Assembly: GCA_009763385.1 (NCBI GenBank)
Contig: CM019825.1
Span: 119,655,131 to 119,719,130 of the forward strand
Source: Coix lacryma-jobi var. lacryma-jobi
Taxonomy: Eukaryota > Streptophyta > Magnoliopsida > Poales > Poaceae
Direction: 5' to 3'
Length of the DNA stretch: 64,000 nucleotides
Numbering within the stretch: position 1 is the stretch's first letter; each line of letters opens with the position of its first letter. A model generated the notes under the pieces. That model worked only from the letters and a program-made list of their open reading frames with translations, did no database searches and was not told where the DNA came from. Made by a program: the position numbers and the translations under genes. Below are positions 20,405-32,565 of this stretch, one piece after another.

Positions 20405-20591
20405 CGCGTATAGCGCTTGCTTGCTTCTTCTCTAGTTGATCGGAGGGATAATATAATACAGTACTACAGTGAGCGTAATAACAGCAAGCACTTGCGGCAC
20501 ATGGCAGATGTCAGCGCGCGCGGCTCTCCCCATTCCTTCCCCTCCTCCCCACCGTTGCCCCCGTCGCCAGCCTCCCCCGGACGCCGAGAGG

Positions 20592-23500
20592 ATGTTCATG
20601 CGGGGAGGGAGCGGCCGCTCGTCAACCGGTACTAGCGGTAGCCTCAGGAGCGCCAGCCTCAGAGACATTGACGAGGAGGCAGCGGTGGTGGTCGGCGACG
20701 ATGGAGGCGGCGGGGAGCTGTACGTCGCCGTCGGGAAGGACCTCAAGGACGGCAGTTCCAACCTCAGCGCCGCTCAGAGCCTCGGGCTCGTCGGCGCCAA
20801 TGTCAAGCTCGTCCTGCTCCATGTCCATCAACCTGCCGACAGGATCATGAACGGTAAATAACAAACCTATTTAATTTCTAGCCCTTGTCTTTTTTTCCAT
20901 AGCCTATAGCTACCTGAGCTAACACTCAAGGGCACCCGCAATGGTTAGAGCTAGGTGTTAGCTCCAAGCTAACTTCTCTAACAATACTAACTATTATTGT
21001 TAGAGAAGTTAGCTTGGCTGTTAGCTCCAAGTTAACTTCTCTAACAATACTAACTACTAGTACATGACTTTTAACATGGATGACCCCACGTAACAATCTC
21101 ACATGACCTTAAGATGTGTGTAAGAGCTTAGCTCTTAACTAAAAGCTAGTTTTTCTCTCTCCTCTATTAAAATATAAGAAAAATGCTTAGAGCTAGCTTA
21201 AAAGCCAATTGTTGGAGGTGCCCTAACAGAGTCGCCACGCCTGTAAAATAAGTAAATGCAATTGTATAAGCATAAATGAATGAACTTAGCGACACACAAA
21301 AAGTTGTAAGCATAAATGGACTTGACACCGATCTATGTTTTCTGTGTTAATTTCTGTGTGTGTAGGACTAGGTTGCAAGGTTCTTGCAAGCCAGCTAGAA
21401 GAAAAGGAACTCAAAGCATACAGGCAGATTGAACAAGAAGACATGAACACACTTCTCAGCACCTACCTGAGCTACTGTAGGTCCTATCTCAAGGTCAGTC
21501 AATTATTTAATTTCCTTGAGCCATCTGTAAAGTTCTACTACTTTTCACCATTTCCTTTATTTGTATTGTATCTCCGCGTTCTGGTCAACTTGGGATACAA
21601 TACAAATAATTGACACCTAGACTTACCATGTCTCTATGTGTCAGGTTAGTTGAATTTCGTGGGGGAAAAATTCAGAGTACATAAAAAACCTCAATTAATG
21701 ATAGGAAAATGCCAAGACAGCATTTGTTTTAAAAATATTTCCTTTCTTATTGAATAGGCAATGCTTTTTTTTTTTCTGTTTATATGCCATTGGCCCATTG
21801 CCATCCCACTAAAACATTAATTTTTACAGGTGCAAGCTGAAACATTGGTCATTGAGAAGAACAATGTCGCAAATGGCATTGTAGAGCTAATTAATCAGCA
21901 TCGCATCACAAAGCTTGTCATGGGAATGTCTTCCTTCTCAACGTATGAACAGATACAATTATTCCAATGCTATGATGAGCTTCATCATAAATAATCATAC
22001 ATAAGTTTATTCTAAATTGCACATATTATTATAGATATCAATACACCATCGTTCATTTAGTGCAATATCAGAGCACCATCTGAGTTACGAAAGTATTATG
22101 TTCAATTTGTTCATAGCCACTTCTGTTGCGTTTCATGTTAATAAGTACAAGAAAGGCAACAGGATTGATAGCCAACAAAAAAAAATACTTCTTTCTAAAA
22201 CAAAGTATTAGTAATAAAATCCAGTGTTTTTGTTTCCTGCATACTTGTTACATGGTACATGGCAATCACAAGATGGCATTGAACTTCTTATAACACAAAT
22301 ATTATTTATTAGTTACCATCACCCTGTCTAAATTAGAGGTCAGCTCTGTTCTTTGTTTTGGCCATTGATTTCCATCATCAGGAAGAAGAAAGTACCCAAG
22401 TCAAAAGTTGCAGCCATGGTGCATCAACAGGCCAAACCATATTGCCAGATCTTCTTCATTTGCAAAGGGTCTCTTAGATGCACTAGGTATTTACCCTTCG
22501 ACCTTCATGGATCCCTGCAGCAGAACAATTATATAGCAATCCTGAGTCTTGCAATGACTCACCATCATTTTGTTGTGTAACCTGGTACAATGTTGTTGTT
22601 GATTCATCCTCAATTTCAGGGATGCCAATCTGGACTCTACAAAAGCCGATTCACCTAGAAGCAGTTCTGCAAGCACTTTCTCAGATGAAACTGAGTTACC
22701 TACGAGATCGGTGTCACTGCCACCAGGGCATCCTGGTTACAGGGGCTCCCCTGATGAACCATTCCTACCTCGCCGGTCACACTCAGTTAGTTACCCCTCG
22801 TCGGGATTGATAGGAAACAATGTGGAAAAGATGTCACCTATATCAAAGCAGTCGATACATGTGAAAACAACAAATTGCTCTCCGAACTCCAGCCTCCCGA
22901 GCAATGAAGGGTCCTCCTCATCGAGTCTAAAGGATTCAGACAGTTTAGATGGGTCGCCAGTACCGGACTCAATTATCAGCTATGAGGAGCAACAAATGTC
23001 TGTGGTAAGTCTAAAGCTGTGGGTAATGTAAGTTCTCTAATAATGAGTTTGCCAAAAATAACTACTGGTATAGTGTTAAGCTGAAACCATTTGCTATGCG
23101 TTAAACAAGGTCAATTGAAACCTTGCTATGTGTTAAAAAAATTTCAGGTACCAGGTACCCCTGTGCTTAAATGGATCTCAAATACATAATTACTACGAGT
23201 TCTAAACTATACCTGATGACCTATTCATACACATAATTATTCTTAATGTAGGAATCACATGCAAAATCTCAAGGTAATCATTGAGCCATAAAGATTTTTA
23301 TGACCAAAGGCCATAAACAAGTTGTAGTTTCAACTTTTATTTCTCTCTCTGGTTCTAAGAACAAATTAATGCCTTTTGAAGTTTTGGGAATGCAAACTTA
23401 AAATGCTACTAATCATGTGGCATTGATGTCTATATGGTTGTAAGTTGTAACTCAATGTAAATATGTGGGATGTAGATCTTTTATTCCATGATCTAAAGAA

Positions 23501-26089
23501 AATGTGAATATGTGGGAGAGCTCCCTTCTTATGATTGATGGTGTTATCTGGTGTCAAAAAGGCTCACCATTTGTTGAGAACTTAGAATATCTTGCTTCGC
23601 TCTATCATGTATTTGCAACAGTCATGGAACATCTGCCTGATATTCTTGATTTAGCAAAAGATACTTATACTAGTTGGATAATGCTCTGTTATTTGTTGTA
23701 CTGAAAGCAGATCTTAACATTTTGTAGGTGGAAAATGGCATGCAAAATGAAGTGTTGGAGCATCTACAGCAAGCCCGCATTGAGCTAGAACGATCAAGAA
23801 AGGAAGCATGGGAGGGCCGGCAAAAGGCAGAAAGGGACCTATTTGAAGCTTCCATGATGGTATGACTTCTGTGCTTTCGTAAACTACTTTCTTCTTGCTT
23901 AATCATAATGTTACATGTTTACCCTTACCCTTATCTCTGAATAGAAGAAATCCTTCTCTTTCTTTAAGAAAACAAAAGATCCAAATGCCAGCAAGGTAAA
24001 CATGAGTAATGTTTTTTTCTTAAATGGACAACTAATCTTTCATGTATTCAAATAATTTTCTTGCAGTCCAAAGCACGAGAGAATTTAGTCCGCAAAGAAA
24101 AAAAGGAGGTAGAGGAAAAACTGACCAAAGAAAAGTCTACTCTTGAAAAGGAGAAGTTGCAGATATACAATGAGCTACAGAAGGCAAACGAGCAAAGGGC
24201 ACAACTGGAGAATAAGCTTCTCCAGACCAACTCTCTTTTGGAAGAGCTCCGGCAGCTGCAAGGAGAGCTGCAGCGTGAGAAAGAAGATGCTCTACGAGAA
24301 GTTGAAGAGATGCGCAAACTATATAGCAACAGAAATTTTGCCTCTTCCGGTGAAGTTTCCTTGACAGAGTTTAGATACACTGAGATTGAAGAAGCAACCA
24401 ACAACTTTGATGCCTCTAGGGAGATTGGACAAGGTGGATGTGCAAGCGTATACAGGGGTTTTCTCCGTCAGACCACTGTGGCCATAAAGAAATTCAACCG
24501 AGAAGGCGCAGTAGGAGAGAAAGAGTTCAACAATGAGGTAATTTAATTTTCAGCCACTTCAAATTTAGGCTTATTTCAGTTATTTGCATGGCAGGAAACA
24601 TGAACCTAAATCTGTGACTTTTGCAAATATTACTTGCAGGTGGAGATTCTATGTAGGATGAGACATCCGAACCTTGTCACTCTCATTGGAGTGTGCAGAG
24701 ATCCCAAGGTGCTGGTTTATGAATTCATGCCAAACGGAAGCCTAGAGGACCGCCTCCAGTGCAAGCTACACACTGAGCCACTCCCATGGAGAATGCGCGT
24801 CAGGATTGCTGGCGACATCTGCACAGCGCTCATCTTCCTCCACTCCAACAAACCAAAAAGCATCGCCCATGGTGATCTGAAGCCTGACAACGTCCTCCTT
24901 GATGCTAACTTTGTAGGCAAGCTGGGGGACTTTGGGATTTCTCGTTCCTTGGACCTGACAAACACCACGGTCACCCCTTACCACAGAACGGACCACATAA
25001 AAGGCACATTGGGGTACATGGATCCAGGGTACATGGCTTCGGGGGAGCTTACAGCGCAGTACGATGTCTATTCCTTTGGAGTTGTGCTGCTGCGTTTGCT
25101 AACAGGCAAGAGCCCACTCGGCCTTCAGAGTGAGGTGGAGGCATCCATGAGCAGCGGTGTCTTGCATGAGATACTTGACGCCTCTGCAGGGGAATGGCCT
25201 CTTGAGCACGCCGAGGAGTTGGCAAGACTAGCTCTGAAATGTTGTCGGTTAAACAGAAAGGATCGCCCTGATCTTGCAAAAGAGGCATGGGGTATCCTGC
25301 AAGCTATGATGAATGAACCGCCACCTTCTTCAACGCATCCTCCGGAGGCAGAGGCACCATCATATTTCATCTGCCCAATGACACAGGTCAGTTACAATTA
25401 TTGAAGCTGACTCTATAATGCTAGTACTCAGCAAGAGTAGCTAGCGTAGATGACAAAAATAAATCTTCACCTAGTATCACCACACAATCACATACAGTGG
25501 CGGATCCAGAAACGGCCCACGAGGGGAGCTAAATACATAGAGACCAAGTTTAGACCGAAATTCTCCTTATATTTTTGGCCCACGAGAGATTTTTGATAGA
25601 TTTTAAGGTGATTTGGACTAAATTTTTCACTATTTTTTTAGCCCGCGGGAAATTTTGGACTAATTTAAAGAAAATTTAGAGTAATTTTTACTAAAATCCT
25701 ATATATATTTTTGGGCGAAGGAGGAGGGGGGGGGGGGGGGGGGGGCCTTGGATCCGCCAATGATCACATACGCACTCGTAGTATAACAATCCTTTTTTTT
25801 ATGATCTCCTAGTATCACAACTCTTAGCATTCAGCCACCAGAGTAAAGTTTTAATTCCTTTCAACTAATATAATGTTGCATATTTATTGTGTTGTTTCAG
25901 GAGATTATGCGAGATCCACATATTGCCGCTGATGGATTCACATATGAAGGTGAGGCCATTAAAGATTGGATCCAAAGGGGGCATCCAATGTCTCCCATGA
26001 CCTACCTTAATTTGACGCACCACGAGTTAATTCCCAACAATGCCCTTCGTTTCGCTGTACAAGAATGGCAAATGGGACATCAGCAGTGA
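20592..26089 (+). CDS. USP-like / protein kinase / U-box E3 ligase (PUB, RLCK type)
   Basis: Ten exons inferred from GT-AG sites: 20592-20853, 21366-21493, 21830-21942, 22382-22486, 22620-23004, 23728-23859, 23945-23995, 24067-24537, 24640-25386 and 25901-26089. They join in frame to 860 residues. An N-terminal universal-stress-protein-like domain (about 42-195) is followed by a Ser-rich linker and a coiled coil (about 332-480). The protein kinase has a GQGGCASVYRG loop at 513, Lys533 in VAIK and DFG at 646. A C-terminal U-box starts near 788 (YFICPMTQ, then EIMRDPHIAADGFTYE). The catalytic loop is HGDLKPDN, so it is a non-RD kinase. The family recruits E2 enzymes through the U-box to ubiquitinate partners, often in stress or defence signalling; the substrate is unknown. 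The start is uncertain: an in-frame ATG at 20514 is also possible. The whole frame is intact. Confidence 0.9.
20930..21223. mobile_element. MITE in intron 1 with internal hairpin
   Basis: Termini GGGCACC..CAATGG and CCAATTG..GGTGCCC are inverted, as in a common grass MITE. Inside, 20964-20985 and 20996-21017 are perfectly complementary over 22 bp with a 10-nt loop. The left arm recurs once more in direct orientation at about 21024-21052. A clean target duplication was not found. Confidence 0.65.
25496..25762. mobile_element. MULE-type MITE in intron 9 with 9-bp target duplication
   Basis: Terminal inverted repeats AGTGGCGGATCCAG (left) and, reverse-complemented, CATTGGCGGATCCAAG (right). ATCACATAC flanks it perfectly at 25487-25495 and 25763-25771. 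A 9-bp duplication is typical of Mutator-like elements. It contains a run of more than 20 G near its right end. Confidence 0.85.
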
Positions 26090-26790
26090 TTTTGAGTGTC
26101 TGATTGACCACACATTTGGTTTGCGCTGTGTCCTGTTTCTGAAGTGAGCAAAGTGGTGCCAACTTCCAAGGTGTACATGTACATACACATTCTAGGCAGC
26201 CTTTTTTTTTCTCTTACATTAATTTTTTTTTTATCAAACTTTAGAGCTCGGAAATGAAGTTTGATGTGCATGCCACTCTTTGAGCTCACATGTTTGTGAT
26301 GAGCGTAATACATTACCAGGTCTGCAAAGGGACCGGATCGGAGCGCCCCTAAATCCGACACTGAGCTCCGCTCTCGTTTTTGAAATTTGAATCGTCAGGG
26401 TAGACATGATTGTGCTATTCTAGGCAGCGTGATGCATATGCCTTTGGTTTGTGCTCTTTTCCTGCTGATGTTGGCAATCTACGGTGCTCCGAGGTTCACA
26501 CATGATGAATGTTAGCTACACGTCACGCCAACACATCATGGGAGCACAGCGCCAGCAACGAAACAAACAACTACATCATGTGTCATGTGTAAAAATCTAC
26601 CCAGATTTGCTTATATATGACACTACACGTCTACACCTGATGGATGAATTGATGGGCATCGTATACACAAAATTGGCAGTAAAAGTAACTCCTCTGCTGA
26701 TATGTTTAGTCATATTTCTGAATTTCAGATGAAAACCAAACGATTCCATATATATGTACATATCAAAGCAGGAGTTACAAGCATTTTTCA
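26090..26790 (+). other. 3' UTR and downstream flank of the host gene
   Basis: T-rich tracts at about 26200-26235 and repeats of the CTAGGCAGC motif at 26192 and 26423. No further gene is visible. I could not fix a polyadenylation site with confidence. Confidence 0.4.
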
Positions 26791-27031
26791 GTTTTTTTTA
26801 TGAAACAGGAGGGGTGTGAGTTCCTACTATAATTTTATATATTATAAAAGAGTAAAAATACATATAAAGCTCAAGAAACAAAAAGGTCAAGAATAAAATA
26901 AGGGGGATTACACAAAGCCTTCTAGCCATAAGTGAATAATATATGGATGGAATTTTGCTTTTGCTCTTAGAATAACTAGATAAAATTGGCAACTCCTGTG
27001 TTGTTTGGCTGGTCATTTTTATTGCTGATTT
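26791..27031 (-). mobile_element. Element H: 3' end of a decayed LINE (split by element B)
   Basis: A T-run at 26791-26798 on the plus strand is the poly-A tail of a minus-strand LINE. The text GGAACTCACACCCCTCCTGT and a TTTTTACTCTTTTATAAT stretch are typical LINE 3' UTR sequence. The sequence resumes at 42184 once B is removed. Confidence 0.6.
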
Positions 27032-27156
27032 TGAAGATGTTTGAGAAATTTTCTGGAGTCTATTTCTCTATCTCTTGACTCTGAATACATATACACATAC
27101 ATATATGGGCCTCTTGGGCCTGGACCAATATCTTACAACTCATACACAGCCCAACA
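27032..27156 (-). repeat. Element B 3' LTR
   Basis: In plus orientation it runs TGAAGATGTTTG to ..CAGCCCAACA. The purine tract on the minus strand (GTTGAGGGGGAG) lies at 27157-27168. Confidence 0.92.
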
Positions 27157-27163
27157 CTCCCCC

Positions 27164-28767
27164 TCAACATGGGCGATAGATATCAACCATCCCCATCTTG
27201 TTACATGCTAACATACATTCATTAACTCCTAAACCTTTCGTTAAACAATCAGCTACTTGCTCACTTGAAGTTACATGACTCAGTTTAAGTGTTCCATCAT
27301 CCAGCCGTTCCTTGATAAAGAAGAGATCAATCTCCACATGTTTAGTTCTATCATGCTGAACTAGGTTATTAGCAATGTTAATCGCTGACTTATTATCACA
27401 CCAGAGCTTCAAAAAAACTTCCCCTAGTTTCAACTCAGATAATAAATTCTTTAACCATAACATCTCGCTTAGACACACGACCATGGCTCTATATTCTGCC
27501 TCCGCAGTTGACTGAGACACTACTGATTGTTTTTTGCTCCTCCATGATACTAAATTTCCTCCAACAAACGCACAATAGCCAGATGTTGACCTTCTATCAT
27601 CAAGACAGCTTGCCCAATCCGCATCGCAGTAGCCTTCAATATTTAGGTGATCATTTCTCTTGAACCATAGTCCTTTTCCAGGATTACTCTTCAAATATCG
27701 CAAGATTCTGTAGACTGCATCCATATGGCCACTCCTAGGATCATGCATGTATCGACTCACCACACTTACCGCATATGTTATATCAGGCCTTGTATGACAT
27801 AAATAAATCAAACGTCCTACAAACGTCCTACAAGTCTTTGATATTTGTCTTTATCCACCGGTTCCCGGGACTGAGCACATAATTTGTAGTTCTGCTCGAT
27901 AGGTGTAGAAGCTTTGCGACATCCAAGCATACCTGTCTCATTTAGCAAATCCAGTACATACTTCCGTTCTGAAAGAACAATCCCTCTAGGGGATCTTGCT
28001 ATTTCGATTCCCAAAAAATATTGAAGTTGTCCAAGATCCTTGACTTCAAACTCTTTGCTTAAATTCTTTTTCAGCCGAGCTATTTCTAAAGTGTCATCTC
28101 CCATAATAATTATATCATCCACATACACCGCAAGAATAGTTACCCGATTATTAGAGTGATGATAAAATACAGTGTGATCCCCATTGCATTGATTGTATCT
28201 CATACTACACATCGTCCGCCTAAAGCGATCAAACCATGCCCTTGGCGACTGCTTTAGACCATACAAAGATTTTTTTTTAGTCTCAATACCTTTCCCTTGG
28301 TTTGAGCAGCATCAAACCCAGGTGGAATTTCCATATAATGGCCATGCAAGATCTCCATACAAAGGTGTTTGAATGCATTCTTAACATCCAACTGATATAA
28401 TGGCCATTCAAAGTTAGCAGCACAAGAGATCAATGTTCTAACAATGCTCACCTTTGCAACGGGGGCAAATATCTCATCATAATCAATGTCATATGTTTGA
28501 TTATACCCTTTTGCTACCAATCTTGCTTTGTATCTCTCTATCTTACCATTAGGATTTTGCTTTAATGTATATACCCATTTGCAACTAACCACCTTCTTGC
28601 CCATTGGAAAAGGTACAAGATCCCAAGTATTGTTCTTCTCAAGTGCTGCTAGCTCCTCTAGCATGGCCTCTTTCCACTTTGGATCTCGCTTTGCCTCTTT
28701 CCGGTCTCTTAGAATTGGCACTCATTGCAATGATGCTACAAAAGCTTTGTGGGTAGAAGACAGAGAT
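27164..28767 (-). pseudogene. Element B pol 3' part: reverse transcriptase and RNase H
   Basis: Minus-strand frames 28721-28254, 28266-27817 and 27811-27164. RT motifs seen are WVYTLKQNPNGKIERYKARL, DVKNAF, MYGLKQSPRAW and YVDDIIIMGDD. RNase H motifs are YCDADWASC, SQSTAEAEYRA and WCDNKSAINIANN, ending in HVEIDLFFIKERL. A frameshift near 28265 lies in a run of nine A's (minus strand). A second near 27815 is caused by an 11-bp tandem duplication. An in-frame stop lies near 28725, before PILRDRKEAK. The protein would convert element RNA into DNA but is not functional. Confidence 0.85.
27810..27831. repeat. 11-bp tandem duplication in element B RT
   Basis: AAACGTCCTAC occurs at 27810-27820 and again at 27821-27831. 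Eleven bases shift the frame exactly where the RT frame (LVGRL) jumps to the next frame (IYLCHTRPDI). Confidence 0.88.
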
Positions 28768-28898
28768 TCAATTTTTTTTTTGATAATGGATATGAATATC
28801 CGGCCTCTACATCCAGAGATGTACACAGCCAATTATTACAAACGTCTCCCAACCACACTTAAAAAGGTGCAAACCAGTTTGTAAACAAAACACGGACA

Positions 28899-31800
28899 CT
28901 ACAGCAAATGGTAAAAATTCTTCCATCCTTTGCTTGATAACTCTAAAGCAATAAGCTCGATCTTCTTGCTTATTGATGAGAGGGTGTCCTTGGCTTTCCC
29001 ATCACGCTGCAGCTGCGCCCAGAAGCGTAGCCAATACGCTCCCCTGAAAATGACCTGCGAAATAGAGTTAATCTTTATTTTATTAAAAATCACATCATTC
29101 CGGCATCGCCAGATAGCCCAGCACATAGCAGCTATCCCCACCCAGATCAGGTTTTTAGAACGTTTCGGCTGTAAAGTAAGCCAAGTACCAAACATATGGG
29201 AAATAGAAATAGGTGGGGTTAAACCCGTAGCGAAAAAATGACCCTCCAAATCATTTTTGTACATGGACAGTCAATAAAGAGATGCTTGATCGTCTCTTTA
29301 TTATTGCAACAAATACATTGTTGACTCCCTGTCCAATTCTTCTTAGCGAGATTGTCCTTGGTCAAGATGACCCCTCGCTGCAGAAACCATAAAAAGATTT
29401 TTATTTTCAGAGGAACCTTAAATTTCCATATTTTCCTATGCCGGAACGGTGGTTGAGTATCTATAATATGAAGATACATTGATCGAACTGAGAAAGACCC
29501 GGAAGTGGTTAGGTCCCATCTAAAATAGTCCGAATCATCCACCAAGTGGACATTGGAGATTCTCGCTACAAGATTTAGCCATGCTTGAAGGTTGTTACCC
29601 ACTAAAGATCTTCTAAACGAGATGCCCAGTGGGTTAGAAGCTAACACTTTAGACACAGTCACATGAGGATCTCGCACTATATTATAGAGGGAGGGGTAAC
29701 AATCTTTTAGCGGCCTATCGCCTACCCATCTGTCGTCCCAAAATCTCGCACAAGTTCCATCTTTGATAACAAAGGAGCCTGTAGCCAACACCTCATCCTT
29801 AATATGCATGAGGCCTCTCCAGAAATGAGAGTCGCTTGGCTTAGCTGAAACTTGGGCAAGGGACTTGGAGGACAAGTATTTATTCTTAAGCAATGACTGC
29901 CACACTCCATCTGTGTTAAGCAAATTAACTATCCACTTGGCGAGCAGACATTTGTTTTCAATAAATAACTCTAGAATACCTAGGCCCCCTTGGTCTTTCG
30001 GCCGACACAGGATATCCCATCTTACAAGTCTATATTTATGCTTTTCAGAAGATCCTTGCCAAAAAAATCTTGATCTGATTTGGTCGAGTTTTTTGAGGAC
30101 CCCTTTAGGCATCTCAAAGAAGGACATCATAAACATGGGTAGGCTGCTCAGAACAGAATTGAGCAAAATGAGCCTCCCGCCATAAGACAGGTATTTAGCT
30201 TTCCAGCAAGATAATTTCTTACTAAAGCGCTCTTCAATTTTCTTCCAATCTGAGTTCAGGAGTTGTCTATGATGCATTGGTATGCCTAAATATCTGAAGG
30301 GATATTCTCCTGAATGGCAACCAAAGAGGGAAATATAAAAGGATTCAGCCTCTTTTGCAGCTCCATAGCAGAAAATCTCACTCTTATGGAAGTTTATCTT
30401 ATGGCCAGAAAGCTGCTCGAACACACAGAGCAGGAGTTTAAGATTTTTAGCCTGTTCTGGGTCATGGTCAATAAAGATAATGGTGTCATCCGCATACTGC
30501 AAAATCGATAGACCATCATCAATAAGGTCTGGGATGATACCTCTTATCTGCTCATCATCTTTGGCCCTTTTAATGAGTAGGGCTAGCATGTCTGCAACGA
30601 TGTTAAAAAGGACGGGCGACATAGGATCTCCCTGCCGCAGTCCTCGTCTGGTTTGGAAATAGGGACCGATATCGTCATTGACTTTAATCCCTACGCTTCC
30701 CCCCGAAACCATGCTTTGAACCCAACGACACCATTTAGGGGAGAAGCCTTTCATACGCAAGGTTTGTTGGAGAAAAGACCATTTAACCTTGTCATAAGCC
30801 TTTTCAAAGTCAATTTTGAAAATTACCCCATCTCTCTTTTTAGAATGCAGTTCATGGATAGTCTCATGAAGAATAACGACTCCTTCCATGATATTCCTAC
30901 CAGGCATAAAAGCTGTCTGGGTAGGACTAACAACCGTCTTAGCAACTGCATTCAGCCTATTTGTGCCTACTTTTGTAAATATTTTAAAACTTACATTTAG
31001 CACACAAATAGGTCTAAATTGCTGAACTTTGATGGCGTCCTGGACTTTGGGGATTAATGTGATAATCCCAAAGTTGAGACTGAACAGGTCTAGAGCCTCG
31101 CTGTGTAAATCAGCAAATAGAGCTAAAAGATCGTTCTTGATAATCCCCCAAAAGACCTGATAGAATTCCACTGGAAATCCATCCGGTCCAGGAGCTTTAT
31201 TATGCTCCATCTGGAAAACTGCTTCTTTCACCTCAGATTCGGTGAAAGAGCTAGTCAGGATATCATTCTCTTCCTCCGAGACCTGAGGAATATCTAAAAT
31301 TTGATCTTCCAACAGTGAACTCTGAGAGGATTCAGGGTGTCCAAACAGCTGTTTATAATAGCTGGTAATATGGTTTTTAAGGTTCTCAACGCCAACAACC
31401 ACTCCTTGGTCATCTTCAAGTTTAAAAATATGTTGTTTGCGATGTTTACCATTTGCCACTAGGTGAAAGAACCGGGTATTGGCATCGCCTTCCAAGAGAG
31501 CCTTAACTTTGGCTCTCTCGTACCACTTGAGTTCTTCTTCTCGCAAAAGGCTCACTAAGCGTTCTTTTAAATAGTGTTTGAGATTAATCTCTTGATCAGA
31601 TAAGGGATTAATCTCAGCACGCTTATCGAGGCCATCTAAAAGAGAAAGAAGAGTTTTCTTCTCTTTTTTATAAGTTCCAGCGGTATGAGCAGCCCACCCC
31701 CTAAGATGCTGACGAAGTCTACGGATTTTAGATTGCCAGCGTTGTAGGGGGGAATCCCCTGAGGTGGGAGATTGCCAAATATTGGCAACCATGTCATAGA

Positions 31801-32565
31801 AACCATCTCTAATAAGCCATCCCCTCTCAAATTTGAAGGGTCTGGTCGAGGATTGTGGGTTGATTGCCCAGTGCTTAGAATAAGGGGAGAATGATCTGAA
31901 ATATTCCTATCCCTAGGTTCAACTCTGGCTAGGGGGAATTGATCCTCCCATTCCGTGCTGACAAGAATCCTATCCAGCTTCTCAAGGGTTGGGTTATCTC
32001 CCGGGCCTGCCCAAGTAAACTAGCCGCCAGACATAACTATCTCCTTAAGCTCTAAGGATTCGATGACCGCATTAAAAAGAGTCGGGAATTTGGGGTCAAA
32101 AACCCCTGAACTCTTATCTGCTGGAGCCCTCATAATATTGAAATCCCCTCCTATGATAAAAGGTAGAGTTTCTTTATAACAAGTGTTCGCCATCTCTGAA
32201 AGGAAGGCGCACTTATCTACTTGCTGAGCCGGTCCATAAACTGAGTAAAGAACAAACTTGAAGTCGTTTGTTTTGTATCTGAGGGTGAATTTTACATAAA
32301 AATCTCCCTCGTCAATGGCTCCAATGTCAAAGACACTAGGATCAACCTCCAGCAGCATACCTCCTGAACGACCCCGAGGGGTCATGGTATGCCAAAGGAA
32401 ATCATGTCCAGCACAAAGATTTCTAAGGACATGATCCGGGAAAGAGTCCCTTTGGGTCTCAGAAATAGCAATAAAATTTAATTGCTCTTCCTTAACTAAT
32501 TCTGCCAAAAACCTGTGTTTAGCCAAGTCTGCTAGACCTCTGCTATTCCAAAAAATCCCTTTCAT
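28899..32565 (-). pseudogene. Element D ORF2: endonuclease, reverse transcriptase, zf-RVT
   Basis: The APE-type endonuclease starts at 32565 (MKGIFWNSRGLADLAKHRFL) with the SETQ, SVYGP and GGDFN motifs. A TAG at 32020-32022 replaces one residue in the GG.FTWAGPGDNPTLEKLDR stretch, and the SDHSPL motif follows after the stop. A one-base frameshift near 31845 leads into the long open frame 31792-29219. That frame carries the RT (FKIDFEKAYDKV, RQGDPMSPVLF, QYADDTIIF) and the C-terminal zf-RVT (CICCNNKETIKHLFIDCPC). Another frameshift near 29225 leads into the tail (28899-29264). Catalytic YADD is intact. It would perform target-primed reverse transcription if repaired by nature; as read it is inactive. 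Confidence 0.88.

Noticed and set aside
20417..20635. Frame beginning upstream of the host gene (72 residues)
   Set aside because: It is out of frame with the USP-like domain and ends at 20635. The frame used continues from 20592 through the whole gene.
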